DNA of 26,433 bases, taken from the NCBI GenBank assembly GCA_001465935.1, contig LNKV01000136.1, positions 1 through 26,433 of the forward strand, in the 5' to 3' direction. This DNA is from Clarireedia homoeocarpa. Taxonomy: Eukaryota > Ascomycota > Leotiomycetes > Helotiales > Rutstroemiaceae. Position 1 is the stretch's first letter. Each line of letters begins with the position of its first letter. Positions 10,801 to 21,887 of this stretch are shown in pieces. The notes under the pieces were generated by a model that worked only from the letters and a program-made list of their open reading frames with translations, had not been told where the DNA came from and ran no database searches. The translations under genes were made by a program, and so were the position numbers.

Positions 10801-11340
10801 TATTTGTTTATTCTTTAAACTTATATAAGAACAAACTTTGATTATCAAATTAATAAGAAATTATATAACTAGAAATAATATAAAGAAAATAAGTATTATA
10901 ACTACTTATACTTATCGTTTAAAATACTTCAAATAATAATTATAATATAATTTTAAATAAATAAACTATAAAGATCAATTATAAATATATTTAATATTTT
11001 ATTTATTTGAAACTTTCTTTATTTTTTATAACTCAATATTAAAGCTAGAGGATATATTATAAAAAGATCTATATAGTATATATAATTATAAAGTGAAACT
11101 GATTACTTGATTAAGTATATATATAGTTAGCTTTTATAAACTAATCTTTAAAATTGTAAAGCTAAAGTTTATAATCTATATTATAATATTACTAAAGATT
11201 AGTAATCTTAGTATATTACTTAGAACCTTTATTAATATATTATAACCTTTATTTATATTTTCTTAATAAATTATAGAATCAGATAAAACTACTTTCCTCA
11301 ACTTAAGATTCTCACTAATCTTTATAAATAAGACTGAGAA
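7801..11340 (+). other. RIPed block of unassigned origin, gag-like, between copia RNase H and 3' terminus
   Basis: About 3.5 kb of AT-rich RIPed sequence lies where a copia element would normally have only a short tail. From about 8340 a plus-strand reading looks like the start of a second coding region. At 8820-8900 there is a long run of TTA/TTT/CTT-type codons, best explained as a RIPed Pro/Ser-rich stretch. The reading over about 9170-9540 and 9830-10030 is vaguely Gag-like, acidic and basic, helical, with a possible ruined zinc knuckle near 9850-9900. It is too mutated to assign. It may be an extra 3' ORF of the copia element or a second nested element. No intact gene is present. Confidence 0.35.
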
Positions 11341-11346
11341 TCTTAA
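11303..11346. repeat. 12-bp perfect inverted repeat beside polypurine tract
   Basis: TTAAGATTCTCA (11303-11314) and TGAGAATCTTAA (11335-11346) are exact reverse complements separated by 20 bases. They would form a stem-loop in RNA just before the polypurine tract. RIP did not destroy the pairing. Confidence 0.7.
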
Positions 11347-11357
11347 AAAAAGGGGGG
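11345..11357 (+). other. Polypurine tract of RIPed retroelement
   Basis: Seven A followed by six G (AAAAAAAGGGGGG) is a conspicuous G run in otherwise very AT-rich DNA. It lies directly before the terminal repeat beginning about 11358-11364. G runs survive RIP because it targets CpA. Confidence 0.75.
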
Positions 11358-11363
11358 ATCAAT

Positions 11364-11416
11364 TAATTATATTTTTATTTATTATTATATACTTAGCTAT
11401 TATTTAAACTATAATA
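11364..11416 (+). repeat. Candidate 3' terminal repeat of copia element
   Basis: This is the counterpart of bases 1-54. It lies 6 bp after the polypurine tract and ends where gypsy pol sequence resumes. If this is the whole LTR it is only about 53-59 bp, very short for a copia element. The first two bases TA and last two TA could be RIPed TG and CA. Confidence 0.5.
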
Positions 11417-13230
11417 TAACTAAATCGACTTGAGAATTCTTAGTAAACTTCCGATCTTACTAACTAATATTATTATACTTAATACTTTTAATTTCCCGAC
11501 TCTCTTTATTAATTATCTTTTTAAAACTAATTATAATTTAAAGAGTTTGTAAAACTTAAAAGTCTAAACTATTTATAATAACTTATATCTAACTTTTAAA
11601 GGTGATTTACTTTTATATAATAACCGACTTATTATTCCTAATATCTAGAACCTCTATATATTATTTATTCGCGAAGTATATAACTTTATCTCGATAGTAT
11701 ATCTTAGTATTAAGAAAACTGTTTTTCTGATTACTAAGTTATACTATTAATATAAACTAATTACTTTAGTATATATTTATATCTATAATTATTATACTTA
11801 CTATAAAAGCTTAGTTTCTTATAATAAGATATTAGAATTACTTTACTTTCTATTAATCTCGATATATACTTAAGAATATATTATAATAAATTATTATAAT
11901 TTTAATAAGAATAAATATAAGTTTAATAATATTTTAATTATTATCGATTGTTTTAGTAAATAAATAATTACTATATTATATTATAAGATAATCGATACTC
12001 GAGAATAAACTAAACTATATCTTTAATATATCTATTAATATTATAATCTATTAATAATAATACTTTTTAATTAAAGCTTATAGTTTATATTTACCTTTTA
12101 AAAAAAGTTTAATAATATTCTTAAAACTCAGATTAAACTTTTAACTACTAACTACTCTTAAACTAATAATTAAATAGAGATTTATAATTAGTATTTATAA
12201 AAGAGACTTCAACTTTTTATTAGTTATTATTAAGATAACTAGTCTAAGTTCCTATTAATAATAGACTATATTTAATTAATCTTACTATATATTTCTTTTA
12301 GTAATTTAAATCTATTTAAAGTACTTTATAATCGAGAACCGTAATATATTTAAATCTAGAATAAAGCTAACCTAATCTTACTTATAAATAATTTTAATCT
12401 TGCTAATACTTATATATATATATATACTATAACTTTAAAGTACTATAATAAGTTTATTAAGCGATTAAGAAAGTATAAAAATATATAATCTAAATTATAA
12501 ATATATTATACTATCTAGTCGATTTCGATATTAGTAACTTTGTCTAACTCGATATAAGATACTTATTTATTTAATAACTATTAAAGAAACTCGATTTCTT
12601 AATAAATAGATATTTTAAGATTCTAGAGAAGATCAATTATTTTTTTAAATTTAAACTATTTGAAATAATAAAAATATACTTTGTATTCTCTACTAATAAA
12701 TTAAGAAAAATATCAGTTAACTTATTTCTTAACTAAATTAATAACTCTTTACTACTAATCAATATAACTAATAAGAAGAAATAGGAAATAGAGAAAATCC
12801 TTATTTATTATAAATACTATAGATCTTTAGAATATTATATATAATAGTTTAATTATAATACTAACTTAATATAATATAAAGTATCTAACTTTAAAACAGT
12901 TTTGTATTTATTTAATATATTCTATTTAGAAAATTCTATTTTACTCGATTCTCTAGTACTCCTTTTAAAATAGCTATATTTATACTAAGTAAATAAAAAT
13001 AATTATAAATATCTAAAAAGCGATTATTTAATAACCTTTATATAAAAAAGATAATTTTTCTATTAGCTAGACTTATAGCTAGTAATAGACTTGTAAATAG
13101 TATTAACTTATATTTATTTATATTATTTCTATAACTATTTAACTTTTTTAATTAACTAATATTCTTATATTTATTTACTAATATTAGAAATAGGAATTAA
13201 CAGACTTAAGATACTCGAGAGTAAACTTCT
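11417..13230 (+). pseudogene. RIPed Ty3/gypsy chromovirus pol: zinc-binding, integrase and chromodomain
   Basis: This is the 3' part of a gypsy pol. The reading before 11680 resembles the spacer between RNase H and integrase. The H2C2 zinc-binding region is at about 11690-11830 and the integrase core at about 11840-12350. At 12147-12179 the codons TNYS*TNN*IE correspond to the HPQTDGQTE signature, with every difference a C-to-T or G-to-A change. After an SH3-like stretch, a chromodomain remnant at about 12776-12990 reads K*EIEKIL...YYRSLEYYI, with TAG replacing the usual Trp, followed by the family-typical ASNFK-like segment (VSNFKTV). The upstream half (gag to RNase H) is not in the window, consistent with the copia element having split it. 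Confidence 0.8.
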
Positions 13231-13232
13231 TT

Positions 13233-13246
13233 AAAAAGGAGAATAA
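13233..13246 (+). other. Polypurine tract of gypsy element
   Basis: The purine-rich run AAAAAGGAGAATAA lies immediately before the proposed LTR start at 13247. One or more G positions were probably lost to RIP. Confidence 0.5.
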
Positions 13247-13550
13247 TATAATAATCTAGATAAGTTAAGCTTCTAAAATCAGCGATTATAATAATTTTTA
13301 AAGTTTATTAATTAAAGTTAATAAGCTAGCTAGTTTACTATATAAGTTTAATAAGGATTAGTAATTATAATATATTATACTCACTTAATTAGTAAGATAG
13401 ATCTTAGTAAACCTAGTATATATATACCTTAGATATATAACTTATATAACTACTATATATATATAAGTTTTTAAAGTTTTTCAACCCTTTTAACTCTTTA
13501 GTTGTTAATTCTAAAAATAATATAATCTTTATTTATAGTATATCGTTACA
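13247..13550 (+). repeat. 3' LTR of gypsy element (304 bp)
   Basis: The start TATAATAATC is TGTAACGATC after three RIP-type transitions. The end ATCGTTACA is the exact inverse of TGTAACGAT, so the restored termini form a 9-bp inverted repeat with TG...CA ends. The LTR follows a chromodomain and polypurine tract in the expected order and carries TATA-like runs (atatatataag near 13450). The 5' LTR is outside the window, so the length cannot be checked by comparison. Confidence 0.65.
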
Positions 13551-14614
13551 CTATTAGAAATAAAAGATAAAATATAATTATTTAAATAATAAAAAAATAA
13601 TTTATTTATTATCTTTTTTAACTTATTAGTTTTTAAATAAATAGTTAATCTTATAAATCGAGATAATATTAAATTTATACTAATTATCTTAATAATAAAA
13701 TATATAAAATATAACTTTAAAAATTATATATAAATTTATTAAATATTTAAAATAATTAGTTTAAAGTTTTTAAAAAAGTTTAAAATATTATTATTAAATA
13801 TATTTAATAAAGAGTTATATTAATAATTTACTTTTAAAACTAGTTTTTATTATTTTTAATATATAAACTTAATCTTTTAAAAAAGTCTTATAAAATTTAA
13901 ATAAATATAATAAAATAATAATAAAGATTAATTCGGTTTTTTAATTTATTAAATAAAATAGAATTTCTTTTATTTATATTTAATATAATATTACTAATAT
14001 TATTATTATTAAGATAATTATAATTTCTTTATTTAAAACTAAGAAATTAAAAATAATTAGTTTATATATATTAGTTTATTATCTCTAATATTTATCTAAT
14101 TTATAATTTTATTAATTAATATTCTATTAATATTCCGAATTAATTTTATAAAAATTAAAGTTAATATAAATATATATTATAAATTAAAAGTAAATATAAT
14201 TAAAAAATAAATTTATAAACTAATATAAATTATATTATTTAAAATTAAGAAGAATTCGATTTTCGAAAAATAATATTTTTTTAAAAGTTAAAAGATATAT
14301 AAAATAAATAATTAAAAAAATATATAACTTTAAAATCAATTATTAATTAATAAGTTTAAATAAATATAATAAGAGATTTCTTAGTTTTTCTTATTATTAT
14401 AATCTTTAATTAATAAAAGTATTTTTATTTTTTTATTATAACTTTCTTAATTAAATTAAATATTTTAAATAATATAATATTAATAAAAATAAAACTATTT
14501 ATTTTAAAGTTAATAAAATTTTAGTTTAAAATAAATATTAATGTCTTAATAATATATAAAAATATATTATATATATTATTTTTAATAATTTAATTAAATT
14601 TAAATATTTTTTAT

Positions 14615-15030
14615 TTTTTATTTTATTTAATAAAGAGTTTTTAATTAAATATAATTTTTTATATAATTATCAGTCTTTTAAATAATAATAATAATTTTAA
14701 TTTTATAATTATCTTTTTATTTTAATTTAATTATTATATTAAAATATTCTTTTTTTTCTTTAAAAAAGTTAATATTAATAATATTAATATAATAAAAAAT
14801 AATATTATAAAGTTAATTAAAATNTTTATTTTATTTAATAAAAAGTTTTTAATTAAATATAATCTTTTATTTAATTATTAATCTTTTAAATAATAATAAT
14901 AACTTTAATCTTATATTTATCTTTTTACTTTTATTTAATTATTATATTAAGATATTTCTTTTTTTAATTAAAAAAGTTAATATTAATAATATTAATATAA
15001 TAAAAGATAATATTATAAAATCGATTAAAG
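14615..15030 (+). repeat. Near-tandem 208-bp duplication with an N at the junction
   Basis: Copies at 14615-14822 and 14823-15030 align at a constant offset of 208 bases over long runs, for example ttttatttaataaa.agtttttaattaaatataat and ttaatattaataatattaatataataaaa. They differ at scattered, mostly C/T or A/G positions. The only ambiguous base of the window, N at 14824, lies at the junction. Confidence 0.7.
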
Positions 15031-16519
15031 TTATTTTTAAAAAATAAAAGTTTAGTTTCTTAATATAAAATAAAATAGTATTTTATAAATTATAAAATTA
15101 ATTAATATTAGTTAATTAAAATAAATAAGATTAATTTTATAATTAAATAAAAAGTAATTAATTTAATTAATAATAATTTTTCTATTAACTTTAATTAAGA
15201 AATTAATAAGATAATATATAAAAATAAATATTATAAAATTATAAAAAGATTTAAATAATTTTAATAATTTTTTAATATTATCTTATTATTTAAAGAAATT
15301 AAAGAATTTAATTAGTTTTTATAAAATAATAAATTAATATTACTAACTTTTAATCTAATTTTTATAATATTTAATTAACTTGAAAAATAGATTTTTATAA
15401 ATTATTATCTTTAAAACTAAACTAATCGATATTAAAATATAAAGTTAATAATAAAACTTTTTAAATAAAAATAAAAGTCTCGAGATAATTATAAATAAAA
15501 CTTAATATTTATTTTTAGTTTATAATAATTTAAAGTTATTATAGAAAAATAAATATAATTCTTTAATTAATTATTTAATAAAAAATAAAAACTTTTATAA
15601 AAATAGATTTTTAAAATAATTTAATATAATACTTTTAATCTAGTTACTAATATATTTATAAATTTAATATTTATTAAAATAAATATATATAATAAATTAA
15701 TTAAAAAGTATTTATTTTTAAAAATATAAAAGAATATTAAATTTATTATTAAATTTATTAATAAAATTAATAATTTAAAAAGAAATATTTTAAATATTAA
15801 TTAAATAAAAATATTTTATAAATCGATTATATATAAAATAATAAATTAATATATTTAATAGTTTTTTAATAAATATTTTAATTTTATAATATAATTTTTT
15901 AACTATTTTTTTAATTTAAAAAATAAATTCTTAATATTTTATTAAAAAGATTAATTAGTTTTATAAATATTATTTTTAGTAATATAATATTAAAAAGAAA
16001 ATAATATTAAAAGAGATTTAAATAAAAATTAGTTTAATAAAGTAAACTTATTATAATTTAAATTATTTTTATTCGATTTTATTTTATATTATAATTTTAT
16101 TATTTATTAAAATTGAAAATAAATTTAACTAATTTAATTAAAAAAATTAAAAATTAATTATTTTATTTTTTATTTTTATTTTATTTTTTATATTAATATA
16201 AAAGTTTATAAATTAATATTTAAAATTATTATTAATATTTTTAATATAAAATTTTTAATTAAAATAATAAATTTAAATATAAAAATTAATTATTATAAAG
16301 TTTTATTATTTATCTTAAATATAATAAATTTAATATTTTAAAAGAAAAATATATTAAAAAAAAGATTAATTAATAAAAATAAAACTTAAATAGAAAATAA
16401 AAATGAAAATAAAAATAAAAAGATTTTTATTATTATATAATAAAATAAACTTTCTTTTAATAATTTTAATAATTTTCTAAATAATAAAAATTAGAAATAA
16501 AATATTATTTAAATAAAAT

Positions 16520-16910
16520 TATATTATTTTTAAAATTAATAATTAAAAAATTAAAAAAATCGAAAAACTTTAAAAATTTATATAAATATAATAATTATAT
16601 AAATTATATATTTAAAATATATATATATTAAATTTATTTAAAATTAATTTTATTATTAAAAATAATATTTTAAAATATTAAATAATTAAATAAATATAAT
16701 ATATTTTTATTATTAATTTTAATAATTTATAATATATAGATTATTATATTATTCTCTTTTTTAAGAAAGTTTATTTTTAAATATTTTAAATTTATTAATT
16801 CTAGTTAATAAAATTAATAAGTAAATATAAAAATATTAATTAAATATAAAAAGTTAACTAAATATAAATAAAGGTAAGTTGATATTATTTATAAATCTAT
16901 TATTAATTAT
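16520..16910 (+). repeat. Degenerate direct repeat, copy 1 (about 390 bp)
   Basis: It shares long runs with 17269-17630, including ttatatatttaaaatatatatatatta, taagtaaatataaaaatattaattaaatataaaa and atattatttataaatct. Copy 1 carries about 40 extra bases in the middle. Differences are mainly transitions, as expected of two RIPed copies of one repeat family. Confidence 0.65.
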
Positions 16911-17268
16911 ATATTAAATTATTTAAAAAATTATCGTCTTTATATAAAAGTTATTAAATAATTACTTTTAAAATATTTATAATTTTCTTTATTTACTTAA
17001 TATAAATATAATTACTTTAAAAATAATATTAAAAAATTAAATAAAGTAAAATTTTCTAAATAAAATATATTAAGTAAATAAAAAGTTGTTTTAAAGTTAA
17101 ATACTTTATATTATATTAAATTAATATTATAATAAAACTATTATATAAAATATTTTAAAGATTTATATTATTTATAATAAATAAAAATTTTCTTTATCTT
17201 TTATTTCTTTTTACTAATTATATTAATTAATAATAAAAGATTATTAATTTTATAATAATATATTATAA

Positions 17269-17630
17269 AAATAAATTTATATTATTCTTAGAATTAATAA
17301 TTAAAGAATTAAAAAAGTTGAAGAATTTTAAAGTTTATATATATATAATAAATATATAAGTTATATATTTAAAATATATATATATTAAATATATTTAAAA
17401 GTTTACTTTATTATTAAAAATAATATCTCGAAGTATTAAGTAATTAAATAAATATAATATATTTATATTATCTCTTTTTTTTAAAAAAATTTACTTTTAA
17501 ATATTTTAAGTTTATTAATTTTAATTAATAAAATTAGTAAGTAAATATAAAAATATTAATTAAATATAAAAGATTAAATGAATATAAACGAAAATAAGTT
17601 AATATTATTTATAAATCTACTATTAATTAT
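17269..17630 (+). repeat. Degenerate direct repeat, copy 2 (about 360 bp)
   Basis: This is the partner of 16520-16910, about 720-760 bp downstream in the same orientation. It retains a few more C and G bases (atctcgaag, aaacgaaaa) than copy 1. The parent element is not recognisable. Confidence 0.65.
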
Positions 17631-19146
17631 ATTTTATAAAGTTTATTAAAAAGTTTATAATTTATATTATAATATCTTTAATATTTTAATATAAATTTTA
17701 TTAGAAATAAAGTTTATATATATATTTTAATATTATATCTTTTAATTAATTTAATATTTTTATATATATTTTAAAATATTTAATAATAATAACTTTTTAT
17801 AAAAAAGTTTTTAATTATTAATTATTATTAAACTTATTAATTAAATTAACTATTTTAAATAAAGTTTTTAATAAATATAATTTTATAAATTTTATATTAT
17901 AAAGATATATTTTATAAATATTAATAGATTAAAATAAATTTAAAAAGATAATAAAGATAATTATATAATTTCTTTTTTAATAAGTTATTATATTTATATA
18001 TTTTATAATTATTTTTTAAATAATAATTTATTTTTTTATTTATTCAAAAAATTCTTAAATTTCTTAAATTAAAGATTTAAAAATATAAAAATTAATAATT
18101 ATATTAAAGTTAAAATATAATATTTCTTTATTTCTTTTTTTTATATTTTTAAATAATCTTATTAAAGAAAGATATTTTTATTAATAATTATTATTCTTTT
18201 TATATTTTTAATTAATTTAATATCAAGTTATTTATTTTTAATTTTATAAAAAGAGATTTAAAAATATTTTATTTAAAATAACTTTTTAATAAAGAAATAT
18301 ATAATATATAATAAAGTAAATAGAATATTTATAAATATATATAAAATAAAATTTAAAAGTATATAATAAAAGATAATTTTATATTAAATTTATATTTAAA
18401 ACTAAATATTTTTTTATTCTTTTAAATATATTCTAATAAAAAAGTAAATAATAATTAATATTATTAAAGATTATTATATATAATCGAGAAGATTAATTAA
18501 ATTCTTAATAATATAATAATATATTTATTAAAGATTAAATTAATTTTAAAATTAAAAATTAAGAAAATAAAAAAGTTTAAAAAACTTATATATAAAAATA
18601 AATTATATATTCTTTTTAATTAAATTTAGTTTATATTTATCTTATTAATATAGTTTATTATAAATAAATATATTTAATAATTAATTAAAATAATAATAAT
18701 CTAATATCTTAAATTAATTATTAATTTAATTTATTTATTTTATTTTAAATAATATAATTTATAATTATTATTTAAATATTTTAAATAATAAAGAACTTTA
18801 TTAAATAATAATTAAAACTATTTTATTATAATATATATAAGAATTATATAAAAAAATTAATATAAATAATTTATATTTATTAAAATAGAAAATATAATAA
18901 ATAAATAAAATTAATTTAAATATTTAATAAATTTAATATAAAAATATAAAAAAAGAGATAAAATAAAAAAATAAATATATATATATATAAATATAAGAAA
19001 TTTAAGTTATAATCTATATAATTATTAAGGAATTCGATATTAGAGAGAAGTTAATCAAGGTAATAATTGATATATAGATATTAAAAACTCTAGAATAAGA
19101 GAAGTCTTATATTTATTTAATAAGATATAGCGAAACCCGTTAGTTT

Positions 19147-21285
19147 TTATTTTAGTACTGCTGACCCTACTATAGTTGCGGCATTAAACTCATTATCCAG
19201 CTTATAGAGTCTACGCACTTTATCTAGTAAAAACTCGGTCTCCTTCCGCTGATTTTCCCTAGAGTGACCCGGCACGGCACGTGGCTCGAACCCGATGCAA
19301 TCTCGGACCAGCTCCGTATAGCCTACGGGAAGGCAGCTATCAAGCAGTTGCAGGGTAGACAGGCCCCAATTGCGCGCTTCTGCCAGAGAGCGTGGGTTGG
19401 TCCCATCGTACTTATACACTTTACAGCAACCTGCCTGGAGCAAGCTTAAGCCCAGGTCGGCAACGGGGTTTAGCGAGCGAGGAGGCTCCTTTCCCCCATG
19501 AACGAAACCTTTTTGGTGTTGCCCTAACCCCACATCGAGGTAAGGTCGTAGCAAGAGAGGATCTGAGTCATCCCAAGGTATGTTCTCCCCGTCGGTAAGT
19601 ATATAGTATCTGAATTTGTCAACGGTGATAGGTTGGCAAGATAACCTTATGTCGGCAAGATATAGCACAGAGTATGTAATTAATAGAGCTAGCTGGATCC
19701 TCTGGTTAACAGTCATTCTCTCCGCAGGCGTCCCCTCATTAAAGTAGCTCTCAAGGGTGTCGATACTGGTCCAAGAGTGAGCTTTCGCTCTGAATGTGGA
19801 CTGTACATCCACGGTCTGGCTGCCCGACGACTTCAAGAGGGCAGAAATATCTCCCCATCTCTCAAAATATTCCATGTTCGCAATGTTACTTTCATCAGGG
19901 AACGCCGGAGCTCTATCGAGGTTAGTGGCAAGGTGATCCAAGATGAGCGGCTTCTCAGGCTTGAAAGCTTCAACAGGTGTCTCAACAACAAGTGTTGATG
20001 AAATATCGGACGAAACGCAGCTAGTTTCTGTCAAAGGCGGGCGAAGACTTGACGAATGTACCTGCAGCGTAAAGTAGAAAAACTTGCTCGCATCCATCGC
20101 ACCAAGATAATCATGGCGTTCTGCGAAAAGCATTGCATCTGCCTTGAAATCTCTCGAGAGGAGTACTGAGATACGATAGTTAAGACCGTTCGTTGCTCTC
20201 AAGGCTTGGTGTAACCGTTTCAGGGCACCTTGTGTTTTGAGCACTATGCCTCGCAGGAGATCGTCTTCGGACTGACTAGCTCGAGACGACGGCATAATGC
20301 CACTTCCTAGTCGTTCCTCAGTAAGGCGATCAAGGCTGGCGACGTACTTTGTGAGCTCATCAACGTAGCCTTGAAACTTTTTCAAATCATTAGCGGCCCA
20401 TTTCACTGTGCGCTCGAGGCCTGTCCTGGTTTGCAGGCTGGTGATTTCATCCACCGCCTGGGCCTGACTCCCACCAGCAGACGTTAAAAGGTTCACTATG
20501 GCCTCATTTGCCGATTCTGCAACGGCACTTTGGGTTATGGGTTTAGTTGCCTTATGCTGCTCAGTCGCACTAACTATTTGGCGGTCGTCCACATTTGTCT
20601 TGTATATCAATCGGGTCCAATGGCGAGGCTTTAACCTTTCGGCGATTCTACCTCTTTTTTTGGAGCTGGTTATTTCAGGTCCGTCTGGCTTGATGGTCAT
20701 GTAGGAGGTGATGCTCGTTGCTGATGTTATCGCTGATGTCGTCGCTGATGTTAACAGCGAGTGTGTGCTTGTGAGCTGCCGAGACCCTGACAACGAAGGC
20801 GAAAGGCTGTCGCTTGTAACGCTGGCACTGGTGTCTTCTATAACAATATTTGGAGCTCCCGTAATTTCTGGGACCGTGTTGGACCCCTCTATTATTGGTC
20901 GGCGTTTTTGTAGTTTGTTCGGCGTCCCTAAACAAATCTGTCAGTAACTTCTGATTATATGTATTCGAAAAGCCTATCAGCAGGTCATACTTTTATAGTT
21001 TGCTATCATTTCCTCGCACTGATCGAATGTGAGTTTTACATTCTGCACCAAGCCAATGATCTCTGCTGTAGCAGGATCGTTGTCGTCGTCTGGGTCGATG
21101 GTTTTGGCAAGTTGGGCCTGCCTTCTAGACGCGATCTGCATCAATAGGGCGTACTGTGCATTGAGCATACGTTCAATCTTGAAGAAGTCTCTTCCGAAAG
21201 ACTGAGTAAGTTTCCATGTGGTGTAGACTGCGATACAGGCATGCAATAATGGCCCCAAGCCCCTCAATGCCCAAAGTTCGGCCAT
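19147..21285 (-). CDS. HeLo-like / DUF7580-like protein, 691 aa, one intron
   Basis: Model: exon 1 21285-20991, a 63-bp intron 20990-20928 (GTATGA...TACTGAC...TTTAG) and exon 2 20927-19147. The ATG at 21285 sits in GCCATGG, is the first in frame and follows an in-frame TAA about 65 bases upstream. Residues 1-98 (MAELWALRGLGPLLHACIAV...QSFGRDFFKIERML) resemble the N-terminal helices of HeLo (prion-inhibition) domains. Residues 99-265 form a Ser/Thr-rich linker with a TSA(T/I) repeat. KWAANDLKKF...LTKYVASLDRL at about 268-300 matches the closing HeLo-type helix. About 493-674 resembles the fungal DUF7580 or degenerate kinase-like C-terminus (PVADLGLSLLQAGCCKVYKYDG..., then RSLAEARNWGLSTL and LVRDCIGF). 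No HRD or DFG catalytic motifs are seen. HeLo domains in HET-S and HELLP act as membrane-targeting death effectors; a cell-death or non-self-recognition role is inferred. The TAA stop directly abuts AT-rich DNA. Confidence 0.8.
20716..20751 (-). repeat. 12-bp coding minisatellite (TSA[T/I])
   Basis: Three 12-bp units (plus-strand cgttgctgatgt, tatcgctgatgt and cgtcgctgatgt) lie in exon 2 and encode a TSAT-TSAI-TSAT run at about residues 157-170. Being a multiple of 3, copy number can change without shifting the frame. The run lies in the disordered linker between the two HeLo-like parts. Confidence 0.8.
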
Positions 21286-21887
21286 GGCTCCGACTGCAAC
21301 TTGCTGATTACAGTCGGCTTGAATCAAAACACGAATGGAGGCGCAGAGTTGTTATTTGAGTCGGAATATCTATAATGTAGTCCGTAACGTATCAGATTGC
21401 TTCAGATGTGAAGCGAAAGGAAGAAAGATGGATGCGAAAGGTTATATTTCACACTCAGGAAGCCTAATGTGGGTAGGAGAAGGTTGTCCATTTTTGGGTC
21501 AATCTATTGCAGCATTTAAATTGCTTCTTTCTTCTCTCAGAAGTTGCTAGGTGCTTAACAGCCTGATTGACAAGGGGGTGAATTATTTCTGGCATGATCA
21601 ATTTGCCCCTCGCCCAATAATTGCGCCACCCCTCGCGGGCTGGCGTCAAGCTGAACTTTTTGGCTGAGGCAGTGCTATAATTAACCCACTAGTCCAAGAC
21701 TGCTGAAAATTCCGTGCGCATTAATTGTGGCGCAGATTTGGAGGTCCTACCTCCCTTAGGCTAAAAGGATCTTGTAAGATCGACTTTCCATCAATATCAC
21801 GAATTGAGCGAAGTTCATTTTCGATTTGCAGCAGAGAATAGTTTACGTCCGTCGCGATTGCTCGTTGGTATACATTACATCGCCTCT
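21286..21887. promoter_or_regulatory. Shared divergent intergenic region (602 bp)
   Basis: This is the only non-coding space between the 5' ends of the two divergent genes, so it should hold both promoters. A CCAAT box lies at 21614-21618 (cgcCCAATaatt) and a TATAAT at 21676-21681, roughly 210 bp upstream of the plus-strand ATG. GTGCGCATTAATTGTGGCGC at about 21714-21733 has matching GCGC ends around ATTAATT. Short open frames inside have no recognisable product. Sharing a promoter region suggests, but does not show, co-regulation. Confidence 0.55.

Larger units (their letters stand above)
13551..19146. other. Extremely AT-rich, heavily RIPed repeat DNA with no gene
   Basis: By eye this 5.6-kb stretch is even poorer in G and C than 1-13550. 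CpA and TpG are almost absent and stops occur in all frames. No retroelement motif could be recognised. It contains the near-tandem duplication at 14615-15030 and the direct repeats at about 16520-16910 and 17269-17630, so it is decayed repeat sequence. From about 19000 the composition rises slightly towards the gene island. Confidence 0.75.

Noticed and set aside
13551..19146. Mitochondrial or plasmid-like origin for the AT-rich DNA
   Set aside because: It is contiguous with nuclear retrotransposon relics, shows CpA/TpG depletion typical of RIP, and has no mitochondrial genes or tRNAs.
19264..20704. Several plus-strand open frames opposite the HeLo/DUF7580 gene
   Set aside because: They are antisense shadows of a coherent 1.8-kb coding exon and carry no domain signal.
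20675..20935. 86-codon alternative frame after exon 1 of the minus-strand gene
   Set aside because: It would result from using the earlier acceptor ACTGACAG (53-bp intron), which shifts frame and stops soon. Using TTTAG 10 bases later keeps the long frame and places CTGAC as the branch point.
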